64,000 nt of DNA from Tolypothrix sp. FACHB-123. Lineage in GTDB: Bacteria > Cyanobacteriota > Cyanobacteriia > Cyanobacteriales > Nostocaceae. Both the position numbers and the translations under genes were made by a program. Under the pieces are notes generated by a model that was not told the DNA's origin, ran no database searches, and was given only the letters and a program-made list of their open reading frames with translations. This document shows, in pieces, positions 44,371-52,684 of the stretch (positions within the stretch are counted from its first letter, which is position 1; each line of letters starts with the position of its first letter). The stretch spans positions 62,001-126,000 of the forward strand of contig NZ_JACJRE010000019.1 in the NCBI RefSeq assembly GCF_014697075.1, written 5' to 3'.

Positions 44371-44649
44371 TCATTGTGGTGTAGAGGATTCGCGGTTTTT
44401 GGGGAATAGGCTGATCAATGTGCGTAAAGCTTGGTTCACAGCTTCTCCATCAGGAAAATACTCTCGCACATCAGGATCGAGCATTACAGCACCATCTTCG
44501 ACAGTAAAGTGCTGTACAGTAGTTGTACCATCAGCTTGATGAATGGTAACATTATGCCCCAGGCGATAAGCTTGGTAGTGCTTTCCACGTACACCAGTTG
44601 TAAAATCGTATTCTGGGAGCATATCATCTTTATCTGTGTTATCTGTCAT
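44371..44649 (-). CDS. BrnA-like antitoxin
   Basis: 92 residues: 'DKDDMLPEYDFTTGVRGKHYQAY...DGAVMLDPDVREYFPDGEAVNQALRTLISLF'. 'MLPEYDF...GVRGK' and 'LDPDVxEYFPDxEAVNxALR' are the two text blocks I associate with antitoxins encoded next to BrnT-type toxins in cyanobacteria. The C-terminal part may form the DNA-binding segment that also represses the operon. It starts 16 bp after the toxin stop, so the two are one transcript. The IS605 element ends about 70 bp from its 3' side. Confidence 0.72.
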   Translation of the reverse strand: MTDNTDKDDMLPEYDFTTGVRGKHYQAYRLGHNVTIHQADGTTTVQHFTVEDGAVMLDPDVREYFPDGEAVNQALRTLISLFPKNRESSTPQ

Positions 44650-44665
44650 ATCAGCTGGCTCAGAA

Positions 44666-44944
44666 TTAACTTTGTTGATAAACTTTTTGTTCTAATTTTG
44701 TGGCTTGACGGCAACTGATGATGCGAATATTGAGTTGACGTTCTGTATACACTACAACAAGTAATTTACCTCTTGTAGAAAGACCAATATCAATGAATCT
44801 TTCTTCATCAATTGAGTGTTCAGGGTCATTAATAGTAATTGCAAAAGGATCGTTGAATACGGTTTTTGCTTCTTCAAAGCTAATTCCATGCTTTCTTAGA
44901 TTTTCTTTAGCTTTTTCTTCATCCCATTCAAACCCCAATTCCAC
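44666..44944 (-). CDS. brnT: BrnT family toxin
   Basis: 92 residues with the BrnT family text 'FEWDEEKAKENLRKHGISFEEAKTVFNDPFA' and 'DEERFIDIGLSTRGKLLVVVYTERQLNIRIISCRQATKLE'. BrnT toxins have a RelE-like fold and cut RNA, slowing translation when the antitoxin is lost. The order here, toxin then antitoxin, is the usual BrnT-BrnA order. Length and motifs are complete. The next gene upstream is divergent (45100), leaving 155 bp for the promoters. Confidence 0.85.
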   Translation of the reverse strand: MELGFEWDEEKAKENLRKHGISFEEAKTVFNDPFAITINDPEHSIDEERFIDIGLSTRGKLLVVVYTERQLNIRIISCRQATKLEQKVYQQS

Positions 44945-45099
44945 AAAATTATCCTTTTTGAGAATAGTTTAGTAACCTTTCATAACATTTCACTTTAGAT
45001 TGTACCTTGTTCTGAATTCCTAAAGCTAGGAGCGATCGCCCTGAATCGGTCACGATGCTTTAAGATTAATGCATAGATGCAACACCTAACACCAGCGAT

Positions 45100-45825
45100 A
45101 TGCAACAACTATTTCCCGGTGAAGTATTTGCCAAAACTGCTGATTTTGATGCAGGAATTCGCCAGTTATTACCGCGATATGACGAAATGCTGGAGGTAAT
45201 TAGCCGTTGTGTACCTTTGAGTTGCGATCGCATTTTAGAATTAGGTTGCGGTACAGGCGAATTAAGTCTGAAAATACTCCAACGCTGTCCACAGGCGCAA
45301 GTAGTAGCGTTAGATTACTCACCGCGAATGCTGGAATATGCTCAAAATAAAATCGCCGCCGCTGGGTATGCAAATCGCTGGAGTGGTATCGAAGCGGATT
45401 TTGGCGATTGGGCAAATAATCCGGAGAAATTTGGTATAGGTAGAGAATTTACTGCTTGTGTGTCATCTTTGGCGATTCACCATCTCCAAGATGAAATGAA
45501 ATTCCAGCTATTTCAACAAATTGCTGCTAGTCTCAGTTCTGATGGTTGTTTTTGGAATGCTGACCCAACTTTACCCGAATCACCCTTATTAGTGGAAGTC
45601 TACCAAGCCGCACGAGAAGAATGGGCAGCCCAACAAGGTAAAACCCTAGCGGAAGTTCGTGCTAAGGTGGGTACAAGTAGCACTCAAGGCTATTCCAGCC
45701 AAGACCAATTAGCAACTTTAAACGCACATTTGCAAATGCTGACAAATGCTGGTTTTGAGACTGTAGCGGTACCTTGGAAATATTACGGCTTAGCAGTTTT
45801 TGGTGGTTGGTTGCGCAAATTGTAG
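45100..45825 (+). CDS. Class I SAM-dependent methyltransferase
   Basis: 241 residues. The SAM-binding motif I is 'ILELGCGTGELSLKIL' (ELGCGTG at 47-53), followed by 'VVALDYSPRMLEYAQNKIA' (motif II, acidic end of beta-2) and 'ADFGDWANNPEKFGIGREFTACVSSLAIHHLQDEMK' (motif IV region). This is the generic UbiE/COQ5-like fold; the substrate cannot be told. It stands alone, with divergent BrnT upstream and a repeat-rich gap downstream. No membrane segment or signal peptide. Confidence 0.85.
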   Translation: MQQLFPGEVFAKTADFDAGIRQLLPRYDEMLEVISRCVPLSCDRILELGCGTGELSLKILQRCPQAQVVALDYSPRMLEYAQNKIAAAGYANRWSGIEADFGDWANNPEKFGIGREFTACVSSLAIHHLQDEMKFQLFQQIAASLSSDGCFWNADPTLPESPLLVEVYQAAREEWAAQQGKTLAEVRAKVGTSSTQGYSSQDQLATLNAHLQMLTNAGFETVAVPWKYYGLAVFGGWLRKL

Positions 45826-46283
45826 TTTGACAATAGTCAATAGTCAATAGTCTTCCTTGTCCCCCCACCCCCTGCACACTTCGACTTCTCTGCGAGACGC
45901 TACGCGCTAAGCGAAGCTATGCCGCAGGCTTTACGCTCAGTGTGCGCCCTGTTTTCTGCCCTGTAAGTAACAAATCGGTAATAAATTACACGTTTCTTGA
46001 TAACAAGGCTTATTATATAAGGCCGTTGGGTCGTCAAGGAGGTTGTGCATCACAAGATTAAAAGATTTTGGCGGAAATTTGCGGAATCTGATTTTTTCTT
46101 GTGTTTTTATGTCATGTCCCAACATCAAAATATTTTGAGATGCTACTGTCCCCGATCAACAGAACTATCCTAAAAAATAGAGTAGAAAGTTTTCTAAATT
46201 AGAAAAATAGGGACAAGCAACATAAATTAATTTTTCTGCTCCTTTGTCTGCCATCAGTTAGTTAAAAAAGGAGAATATCTCGG
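45826..46283. other. Intergenic region rich in dispersed repeats, upstream of the M4 protease gene
   Basis: 458 bp. It opens with AATAGTC heptamers (45833-45852). A GC-richer palindromic stretch at about 45875-45947 follows ('tctctgcgagacgctacgcg', 'aagcgaagc', 'gccgcaggc'), a well-known dispersed element family in Nostoc-like genomes. The rest is AT-rich and holds the protease promoter; an AAGGAG site (46268-46273) sits about 10 bp before its start. Confidence 0.6.
45875..45947. repeat. Dispersed GC-rich palindromic repeat
   Basis: Built from 'TTCTCTGCGAGACGC', 'TACGCGCTAAGCGAAGC' and 'GCCGCAGGC', which fold into small hairpins. It resembles the common cyanobacterial repeat that contains GAGACGCTACGCG. 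It is compositionally distinct from the AT-rich surroundings. Confidence 0.65.
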
Positions 46284-47366
46284 ATGGCTCGAAATAAGAA
46301 GAAATCTACTAGTTTTAACTGTAAACATCCAGGCTACTCTAGATGCCCTATCTGTTGTATTATTCCCCCACATATGCTGGAAAATGTTGTCGTAAATGGT
46401 AACCCAGAACAGCGTAGTTGGGCTTTTCAAACATTAAATGTTTCCGCACAATTGCGCGGTAGAAGAAATATCATTGGTGCTGTCTCCTTTGCACCATCCC
46501 CAGGTGAAAAGCGCCGTACTATTTATGATGCTCAATTTTCAGAAAATTTACCTGGTAAATTAGTACGGGGTGAAGGCGACCCACCAAGCACTGATGAAGC
46601 TGTGAATGAAGCTTATGACTCTGCTGGTGCGACATACGACATGTTTTATGAGATATTCGATCGCAATTCTATTGATGACAAAGGACTGCGTTTAGATTCT
46701 ACCGTTCATTACGGCATTAAATATGATAATGCCTTCTGGAATGGCGACCAAATGGTCTATGGTGATGGTGATGGCGAATTATTCCAACGCTTTACTAAAT
46801 CGATAGATGTGATTGCCCATGAATTAACTCATGGCGTAACTCAATATGAAGCCGGTTTACAGTATTATGCTGAACCAGGGGCGCTGAATGAGTCATTTTC
46901 TGATGTATTTGGCGCGTTAGTTAAGCAGAAAAGTAAAAATCAAACAGCCGAGGAAGCCGACTGGATTATTGGCGAAGGACTTTTGACTCCGGCTGTCAAT
47001 GGCGTGGGTATTCGTTCCCTGAAAGCACCAGGAACTGCATATGACGATCCAGTTCTAGGTAAAGATCCCCAACCGGCATATATGAAAGATAAATATACTG
47101 GTACGGAGGATAACGCCGGAGTGCATATTAATTCAGGTATTCCTAACCATGCTTTTTACCTAGCATCTGTGGAAATTGGCGGCTATGCTTGGGAAAAGGC
47201 TGGGAAAATTTGGTATATAACTTTGCGCGATCGCCTACGTGCTAATTCTAATTTTAAAACAGCTGCTAACACCACAATTAAAGTAGCTGGCGAACTGTAC
47301 GGTAACAATAGTCAGGAACAAAAAGCTGTACAGAATGCTTGGCAAAAGGTAGGTGTAATCAAATAG
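46284..47366 (+). CDS. Protealysin-like M4 metallopeptidase
   Basis: 360 residues. It starts 'MARNKKKSTSFNCKHPGYSRCPICCIIPPHML', a short protealysin-type propeptide with the PPHML block, and has no signal peptide. The zinc site is HELTH (H179, E180, H183) plus E203 in 'GALNESFSDVFG'. H281 in 'AGVHINSGIPNHAFYL' is the transition-state histidine of thermolysin-like enzymes. The protein is shorter than thermolysin precursors but normal for protealysins. It would be an endopeptidase kept in the cell or exported by a non-classical route. An emfourin-like inhibitor is encoded 277 bp downstream. A good ribosome site (AAGGAG) precedes the ATG. Confidence 0.92.
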   Translation: MARNKKKSTSFNCKHPGYSRCPICCIIPPHMLENVVVNGNPEQRSWAFQTLNVSAQLRGRRNIIGAVSFAPSPGEKRRTIYDAQFSENLPGKLVRGEGDPPSTDEAVNEAYDSAGATYDMFYEIFDRNSIDDKGLRLDSTVHYGIKYDNAFWNGDQMVYGDGDGELFQRFTKSIDVIAHELTHGVTQYEAGLQYYAEPGALNESFSDVFGALVKQKSKNQTAEEADWIIGEGLLTPAVNGVGIRSLKAPGTAYDDPVLGKDPQPAYMKDKYTGTEDNAGVHINSGIPNHAFYLASVEIGGYAWEKAGKIWYITLRDRLRANSNFKTAANTTIKVAGELYGNNSQEQKAVQNAWQKVGVIK

Positions 47367-47394
47367 CCAATGGTTAGGGGCTTCCAAGTAAAAA

Positions 47395-47468
47395 ATATTT
47401 CATTGCTATTGTTGACTGTTGACTGTTGACTGTGAACTGTGAACTGTCAACCGTCAACCATCAACGAA
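47395..47468. repeat. GTTGACT/GTGAACT/GTCAACC heptamer run
   Basis: About eight consecutive 7-bp units with slight drift, just past the protease stop. The strand sense switches part-way (GTTGACT then GTCAACC), so the run can fold back on itself. Confidence 0.75.
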
Positions 47469-47573
47469 ATGAAGCTGTTGTTTATTGTTTGGGGTTCCTT
47501 TAGTACATGATGAAGTTTTCATCACTCATCATTCAGTATTCAGCATTTATACTAAGTTGTCCTTTGTTGTTAC

Positions 47574-47609
47574 ACTGGAAGATGACAGTTAAAATCTTCC
47601 AGTTTTTTT
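47574..47609 (+). terminator. Intrinsic terminator between M4 protease and inhibitor genes
   Basis: A perfect 10-bp stem ACTGGAAGAT (47574-47583) / ATCTTCCAGT (47594-47603), a 10-nt loop and a run of seven T (47603-47609). It lies 34 bp before the inhibitor start codon, so transcripts from the protease promoter should mostly stop here. The inhibitor then depends on readthrough or its own promoter. Confidence 0.85.
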
Positions 47610-47642
47610 ATTTCCCCTAAACAGGAAAGCGGAGAGTAAACA

Positions 47643-47945
47643 ATGCGGATCTCCTTTGAACGCACAGGTGGCTTTGCGGGAATTAGTAAAAAAACAACCG
47701 TTGATACAGCTACTCTCCCACTAAACGAAGCCCAAGAATTACCAAGACTAGTGGAAGCGGCGGGTTTATTTAATTTACCAGAAAAAATTACTTCACCTAA
47801 TCCCCAGAGCGATCGCTTTCAATATAAGTTGACAGTAGAAGACCAAGGTAAGCAACATACAGTTACCGTCAGCGAAGCAGCATTACCAGGAACTTTAAGA
47901 CCCCTGATTGACTGGCTTAATCAAGTAGCAAAGCGTCCTTCTTGA
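47643..47945 (+). CDS. Emfourin-like inhibitor of M4 peptidase
   Basis: 100 residues: 'MRISFERTGGFAGISKKTTVDTATLPLNEAQELPRLVEAAGLFNLPEKI...YKLTVEDQGKQHTVTVSEAALPGTLRPLIDWLNQ'. The opening (I/V)xFExTGGFAG and the 'L...L.EAAGFF.LP' block are the ones I know from protealysin inhibitors of the emfourin type, encoded next to protealysin genes. Here too it follows such a protease gene. It is a small soluble beta-alpha protein with no signal peptide, so both partners probably meet in the same compartment. A ribosome site (GCGGAGAG) precedes the ATG. Confidence 0.78.
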   Translation: MRISFERTGGFAGISKKTTVDTATLPLNEAQELPRLVEAAGLFNLPEKITSPNPQSDRFQYKLTVEDQGKQHTVTVSEAALPGTLRPLIDWLNQVAKRPS

Positions 47946-47973
47946 GACAAAACAAAGACAGCAAAAAATAACA

Positions 47974-48020
47974 AATGACAAATTCTGAGCAGAGGTTTTC
48001 TCCACTCAGAATTTGTCATT
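47974..48020. terminator. Bidirectional terminator-like perfect 16-bp inverted repeat
   Basis: AATGACAAATTCTGAG (47974-47989) pairs perfectly with CTCAGAATTTGTCATT (48005-48020) around a 15-nt loop that itself can pair (AGAGG/CTCC). It lies between the convergent inhibitor and lipoprotein genes, where a two-way stop would be expected. T-runs are weak. The arms contain the GTCATTT repeat text, so it probably came from such repeats. Confidence 0.65.
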
Positions 48021-48031
48021 ATGACCAATGA

Positions 48032-48676
48032 CTATTGTAAATTCGCAGGAATATTTTCTGGAACTACCCAATAATAAATAGTTTTACCATCAACAGTTAG
48101 TGTCTGTTCAGGTTTCCAATCACCCATATCAAAGGCGTGGGAAACAATCCGCGTACCGGGTTTGAGTTCTTTAAATAGTTTGGGGCGCAGTTTGAGGTTG
48201 ACATCAGGTAGTAAGTAGAGTGTGACTACCGTGGCTTTACTCAAATCCGTGTTGAATAAATCTTGCTGGACAAACTTGACGCGATCTGTTACTCCAGCTT
48301 TTTGCGCATTTTGATTAGCTTCTGCAATCCGTTCTGGATTGATATCTATACCTACGCCTTGGGTACCGAATTTTTGAGCGGCGGTAACTACAATTCTGCC
48401 ATCACCGCTACCAAGGTCGTAAAGCACATCATTTTTACCAACCTTTGCAACTTGTAGCATTGCATCTACCACAGGTTGTGGTGTTGGGACGTAGGGAACA
48501 TCAGCAGGACGTTCTTGGGGTTGGGTGCTTGGTGTCTCGGTTTGCTGAACAGTCACCGCAGGTTGTTGGGTTTCTGTTTCTGAACTTTGCTGTTGAGCTG
48601 TACAACCAGTAATTCCCAAGCTGACAATACTAAACCCTGTAGTCAGTAAAAGCAGAATTTTGGACAAATTCATCAC
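48032..48676 (-). CDS. Methyltransferase-fold protein with lipoprotein signal
   Basis: 214 residues. The first 25 form a lipoprotein signal ('KILLLLTTGFSIVSLGITGC', lipobox Cys25) followed by a Gln/Thr/Pro-rich linker to about residue 62. The rest is a class I SAM-binding fold: 'VLYDLGSGDGRIVVTAAQKFGTQGVGIDINPERIAEAN' (motif I DLGSGDG) and 'VTLYLLPDVNLKLRPKLFKELKPGTRIVSHAFDMGDW'. The 'LLP..N..L...L...L..G..IVSH.F' text is like FAM173/DOT1-type methyltransferases. An exported, lipid-anchored SAM enzyme is odd because SAM is cytoplasmic; the protein may bind something else or face the cytoplasm. The start is ATG 48676; a second Met follows at once. Confidence 0.8.
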   Translation of the reverse strand: MMNLSKILLLLTTGFSIVSLGITGCTAQQQSSETETQQPAVTVQQTETPSTQPQERPADVPYVPTPQPVVDAMLQVAKVGKNDVLYDLGSGDGRIVVTAAQKFGTQGVGIDINPERIAEANQNAQKAGVTDRVKFVQQDLFNTDLSKATVVTLYLLPDVNLKLRPKLFKELKPGTRIVSHAFDMGDWKPEQTLTVDGKTIYYWVVPENIPANLQ

Positions 48677-48716
48677 AATACTCCTGATTATTTTGGTATT
48701 CGCTATCTTGAATCAA

Positions 48717-50105
48717 TTAAGCTCTACCTTGGCGGTAGTTATTCCATAGCAGTAGTGGTATTCCTGCTACCACAACGGCAACACCAACCCCTGCTCCTAT
48801 GCCGGTATAAACTAAACTGGAGTAGAGCAGATAGGCGCAAACTGCACAAAAAAGTAAGGGCGTAAAAGGATACAAAGGTACGCGAAACGATCGCGGTATT
48901 TGGGGGTCGCGTTGTCGTAAAACCAACAGCGATATTCCTGAAAGTAGGAAGAAAAACCAAAAGACTGGGGCGGTGTAATCTACCATTGTTTCAAAGCCTT
49001 TGCGGGTTAGGGTACCCAAGATCACCAGCCCTAAGGCGATCGCACCTTGCAAAAGTAAAGCATAGCTAGGTGTGCTGGGTCTTTGTCGCCAATGTCCCAT
49101 AAAACCAAACAGGGAAAAATCTTGACCCAAAGCGTAATTAGTCCGCGCCCCGGTGAAAATTGTGGCGTTGGTTGCCCCTAATGTACAAATGGCGATCAGT
49201 AGACTGACAAAAAAGGCTCCTGGCGCACCCCAAAGCGATCGCATCAAATCTGCGGCGACGGCTTCAGATTGAGCCATATTTGCTAATCCCAGACCTCGCA
49301 GGTAAGCCCAATTGATTAACAGGTAAATGGCGGTAATAATACCAATACTTAATAGCAGCGATCGCAAAATATTGCGTTTTCTATTTTGAATTTCTGCCGC
49401 AATATAGGCTGCTTCGTTCCATCCCCCGTAGGACAACAGCACAAACACCATTGCCAATCCCCAGTTACTTGAGGCTGTAGATTCTACAGGGACAGTGGTA
49501 TCAGCTGTCGCAGTTAAGCCAATCAGTACCACCAGCAATAAACCTAAAATTTTTGCCGCACTGAGTAAATTTTGCGTCCACTTACCTTGTTGCAAACCGA
49601 CAATATTCAAAGCTGTCAAAAGAGCGATCGCTACTGCTGCATAGATAGACGGTGAAAATCTACCTAGTCGCCATATCTGAGAAGCATAGTCACCAAAGAC
49701 AAATGCCAACAGTGCAATAGAACCTGTTTGAATCACAGTCATTCGCGCCCAGGCGAATAAAAAAGCAACTCCCCGGCCAAAAGCTCGTTTCAAATAATAA
49801 TAAACACCACCCACATCAGGATAAGTTGTTGCTAACTCTGCATAGCATAATGCTCCTACTAGAGACACTACACCACCTATTAGCCAAAACAGCAGCACAG
49901 CTTGATCGCTACCTGCATAATTCGCTACCAAAGCCGGAGTCTGAAAAATTCCTGCCCCGATGACAATTCCGACAATCAGCGCCACAGCATCTAGTAATGT
50001 TAGCGATTGCTTAGGCGCGGCTATTTCCGGTGATTTTAGCTGCCCAATTAAACTGTAGTTTTCACGTCTAGTCACTTGAACTCCCGATCGTTGTTGAGTA
50101 ATCAA
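48717..50105 (-). CDS. APC-superfamily amino acid permease
   Basis: 462 residues with about twelve hydrophobic segments. 'LTLLDAVALIVGIVIGAGIFQTPALVA' is the first helix with the GxG substrate loop of APC transporters. 'GALCYAELATTYPDVGGVYYYLKRAFGR' and 'LSYGGWNEAAYIAAEIQNRKRNI' are further family signatures. It resembles the LAT/YfnA branch for amino acids. It would act in the cytoplasmic membrane, exchanging or importing amino acids; the substrate is not predictable. It is 40 bp upstream of the lipoprotein gene on the same strand, so a two-gene transcript is possible. Confidence 0.9.
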   Translation of the reverse strand: MITQQRSGVQVTRRENYSLIGQLKSPEIAAPKQSLTLLDAVALIVGIVIGAGIFQTPALVANYAGSDQAVLLFWLIGGVVSLVGALCYAELATTYPDVGGVYYYLKRAFGRGVAFLFAWARMTVIQTGSIALLAFVFGDYASQIWRLGRFSPSIYAAVAIALLTALNIVGLQQGKWTQNLLSAAKILGLLLVVLIGLTATADTTVPVESTASSNWGLAMVFVLLSYGGWNEAAYIAAEIQNRKRNILRSLLLSIGIITAIYLLINWAYLRGLGLANMAQSEAVAADLMRSLWGAPGAFFVSLLIAICTLGATNATIFTGARTNYALGQDFSLFGFMGHWRQRPSTPSYALLLQGAIALGLVILGTLTRKGFETMVDYTAPVFWFFFLLSGISLLVLRQRDPQIPRSFRVPLYPFTPLLFCAVCAYLLYSSLVYTGIGAGVGVAVVVAGIPLLLWNNYRQGRA

Positions 50106-50766
50106 TAGAGATTCTGCATTTGAGTTTTATTGTCTTGACCCCAACAGAATAATCCTCCTTTTTGATACTCAAGACTTGAAAAAGTACTCAGCATGAGAAA
50201 GACTAGAACATTTAATCATTTGTCAGGAATGTATTATGGTTCTAGTTTAAGTTACATTTCTGCTGACACAGATTTACTCAATTATTTGTGCAGCTTAAAT
50301 CGACAATGTTTATATATAAGAGGATTTATTTTCATTTATACATCTATACAAAGATAGATAATTTGTTTATTTCTCTAGATAGAAAGAAATGCGATAATTT
50401 TTTCTTAATATTTTGTAATACACTATGATTTAAAATTATTGAATTGAGTAAAATTTTCATATTTTTCTCAGTGAAGCATTAAGAGAGCAAACAGCAAAAT
50501 ATTTTCTCAAGAAAGGAAACCAGCAGGTTAAGGTTTACGAAAATATTAATATAGTCAAAATACCCTTCTGCCTCTTGCTTGATCATTAGGACTAGCTGAA
50601 GTGCTACTTGATTCGATAATTAACCCAGAAGCCTTTAAAAAATAGGAATAAATCATCATCATTTCTTCTCTATCTTCTGATTGTAATATTTATCCCAACT
50701 GGTAGAAACAATTTGGATTTTTTCTAGATAAATTAAGGATAACCAGACAAGATTTCTGAAGAGTTT
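50106..50766. other. Intergenic region between divergent permease and GlsB-like genes
   Basis: 661 bp, AT-rich, no gene I can support. It serves two divergent genes. No convincing hairpin or repeat was seen. Confidence 0.6.
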
Positions 50767-51045
50767 ATGAATATTATTGCTTGGGTTATTTTAGGACTTT
50801 TAGCTGGTGCGATCGCGAAAGCAATTTATCCAGGTTATCAAGGTGGCGGCATTCTTTCGACAATGGTATTAGGTATTGTCGGTGCTTTCATTGGAGGAAG
50901 TCTTTATACACTTTTACAAACAGGAACGCTACAAATTACAGCTGCTGGTGCTGGTTTTAGTCTAACAGGTCTATTTATAGCTGTAATTGGTGCAATTATT
51001 GCTATTTACTTATGGGGACTATTGAGCAGAAGTAGTAGAGTTTAA
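50767..51045 (+). CDS. GlsB/YeaQ/YmgE family stress-response membrane protein
   Basis: 92 residues, three hydrophobic segments. 'MNIIAWVILGLLAGAIAKAIYPGYQGGGILSTMVLGIVGAFIGGSL' has the glycine-rich pattern of the transglycosylase-associated protein family (GxxxGxxAxxxxPG...GxxGAxxGG). Members are small inner-membrane proteins induced by stress; no enzyme activity is established. The manganese catalase gene follows 120 bp downstream on the same strand, which fits a stress role. Confidence 0.87.
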   Translation: MNIIAWVILGLLAGAIAKAIYPGYQGGGILSTMVLGIVGAFIGGSLYTLLQTGTLQITAAGAGFSLTGLFIAVIGAIIAIYLWGLLSRSSRV

Positions 51046-51165
51046 TCATCAATTCGTAATTCGTTAATTAGGAAAGATAAGTATTAAACTAAGTCTATTT
51101 TTCCAATAGTCAGCATTAATTGCGAATTACTTTGACCACATTATTGTTTCAGGAAGAATCAAAAC

Positions 51166-51855
51166 ATGTTTTTTCATAAAAAAGAACCGATTCATGCAGT
51201 AAACGTTAGTGATGCAAATCCTCGTTTTGCTCAGTTACTCCTCGAACAATTTGGTGGAGCCACAGGAGAACTTACAGCTGCTCTACAATACTGGGTGCAA
51301 TCTTTCCATGTCGAAAATGCGGGCATTAAAGATATGCTGCAAGACATTGCCATTGAGGAGTTTAGCCATTTAGAAATGGTGGGTAAACTCATCGAAGCCC
51401 ATACAAAAAATACGGATCAAACAGAGGCTTATAAGAGTACTCTCTTTGCTATCCGCGGAATCGGGCCGCACTTTTTAGATAGTCAAGGTAGCGCTTGGAC
51501 TGCAAATTATCTTAATGAAGGTGGCGATGTAGTCCGCGATTTAAGAGCCAATATTGCAGCTGAAGCTGGGGCGCGTCAGACTTACGAAGAGTTGATTAAG
51601 TTAGCCACAGATGATGGTACTAAAAAAACATTAGTTCATCTGTTAACCAGAGAAATTTCTCATACCCAAATGTTTATGAAGGCGCTGGATTCTCTGGGTA
51701 AATTAACAGATCCCTTGTTTGGTAATATTCAGCCTGACGAAACTGTCGCTCTCTACTACAATTTATCTACAAATGGTAGTCAAGATGAGCGCGGCCCTTG
51801 GAATTCTGAACCCACATTTAAATATATTGCCGATCCGCTAAAACAACACTCCTAA
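51166..51855 (+). CDS. Manganese catalase (non-haem)
   Basis: 229 residues. The di-manganese ligands fit a ferritin-like four-helix bundle: E35 in 'GATGELTAALQYWVQSF', E65 and H68 in 'IAIEEFSHLEMVGKLIE', then the Glu of 'IAAEAGARQTYEELIK' and the Glu/His of 'LTREISHTQMFMKAL'. It breaks down hydrogen peroxide to water and oxygen in the cytoplasm. The length is typical of the shorter bacterial enzymes. A terminator follows at 51877-51913. An AGGAAG site precedes the ATG. Confidence 0.9.
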   Translation: MFFHKKEPIHAVNVSDANPRFAQLLLEQFGGATGELTAALQYWVQSFHVENAGIKDMLQDIAIEEFSHLEMVGKLIEAHTKNTDQTEAYKSTLFAIRGIGPHFLDSQGSAWTANYLNEGGDVVRDLRANIAAEAGARQTYEELIKLATDDGTKKTLVHLLTREISHTQMFMKALDSLGKLTDPLFGNIQPDETVALYYNLSTNGSQDERGPWNSEPTFKYIADPLKQHS

Positions 51856-51876
51856 TAAACTGAAATAGGAGAGAAG

Positions 51877-51913
51877 ATGAGCCAGTTAGAAGTTGATTCT
51901 CTGGCTCATTTTT
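51877..51913 (+). terminator. Intrinsic terminator after manganese catalase gene
   Basis: ATGAGCCAG (51877-51885) pairs perfectly with CTGGCTCAT (51901-51909) around a 15-nt loop, followed by TTTT. It lies 22 bp past the catalase stop and 39 bp before the next start. Confidence 0.8.
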
Positions 51914-51951
51914 CCGGAAAAATTAAAATTTAGACTATGGAGAATTAACTA

Positions 51952-52680
51952 GTGATTGTCAATGCTACACCCAATGGTTGGGAAATTATTTATCATCGGG
52001 CACATGCTTTATTAGCCGCGCAATTAGCGGGACAGTGGCGGCGCAAAAATGCTCCAGCCAGATTATATGAAACCTTAGCTGCAATTTCTCATCATGACGA
52101 TTTAGAGAAAGAATGGGAAGAGGATATTGTCACTGAAGCGGGTGCGCCAATGGATTTCACCCTCAAACATTCAACTAATCTAGATAAAATTGATAAACTA
52201 GCAAAAAATGCACTCTATCGCGGTCGCTGGGTAGCTTTATTAATATCTAAGCATATCAGTCGTCTCTATGAAGGAAAACGCGGTCAAGGTGCAGAATTTG
52301 ACCAATTTTTAGATGAGCAATTAGAGAATCAAAAGCGTTGGCGTCAGGAATTGGGAATTGAAAAAACATCTGTGGAAGCAGCTTATGCATTTATGCAATG
52401 GTGCGATCGCCTTTCCCTGATTCTCTGTCAACAAGAACTACCCGCCGATGAACGATGGTTAGAAATTAGCAAAGGGCCTGACGATCGGCGTTATGACATC
52501 ATGTTACGTGGCGATTCTTTAGTAACTGTTAACCCTTGGCCTTTTGAGGATGAAAAATTTACAGTCAATATTGAAGCCTGCGATATTACTCAATTGAAAT
52601 TCAAAGACAGCACTGAACTTTCCCAAGCACTCCAAGAAGCACCCATTAAAATATTGGAATGGACGTTTGTGAAGAGTTAG
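51952..52680 (+). CDS. DUF3891 family protein
   Basis: 242 residues from a GTG at 51952. 'WEIIYHRAHALLAAQLAGQW' and 'LAAISHHDDLEKEWEED' carry His and Asp residues reminiscent of an HD-type metal site, and 'LISKHISRLYEG' follows. This matches the DUF3891 family, which is soluble and of unknown function. It comes after the catalase terminator, so it may have its own promoter. No closer guess is justified. Confidence 0.78.
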   Translation: MIVNATPNGWEIIYHRAHALLAAQLAGQWRRKNAPARLYETLAAISHHDDLEKEWEEDIVTEAGAPMDFTLKHSTNLDKIDKLAKNALYRGRWVALLISKHISRLYEGKRGQGAEFDQFLDEQLENQKRWRQELGIEKTSVEAAYAFMQWCDRLSLILCQQELPADERWLEISKGPDDRRYDIMLRGDSLVTVNPWPFEDEKFTVNIEACDITQLKFKDSTELSQALQEAPIKILEWTFVKS

Positions 52681-52684
52681 TTAT

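Noticed and set aside
44303..44718. Plus-strand ORFs opposite the antitoxin gene
   Set aside because: The minus-strand frame encodes the recognisable antitoxin with normal spacing to BrnT; the plus frames have no family resemblance.
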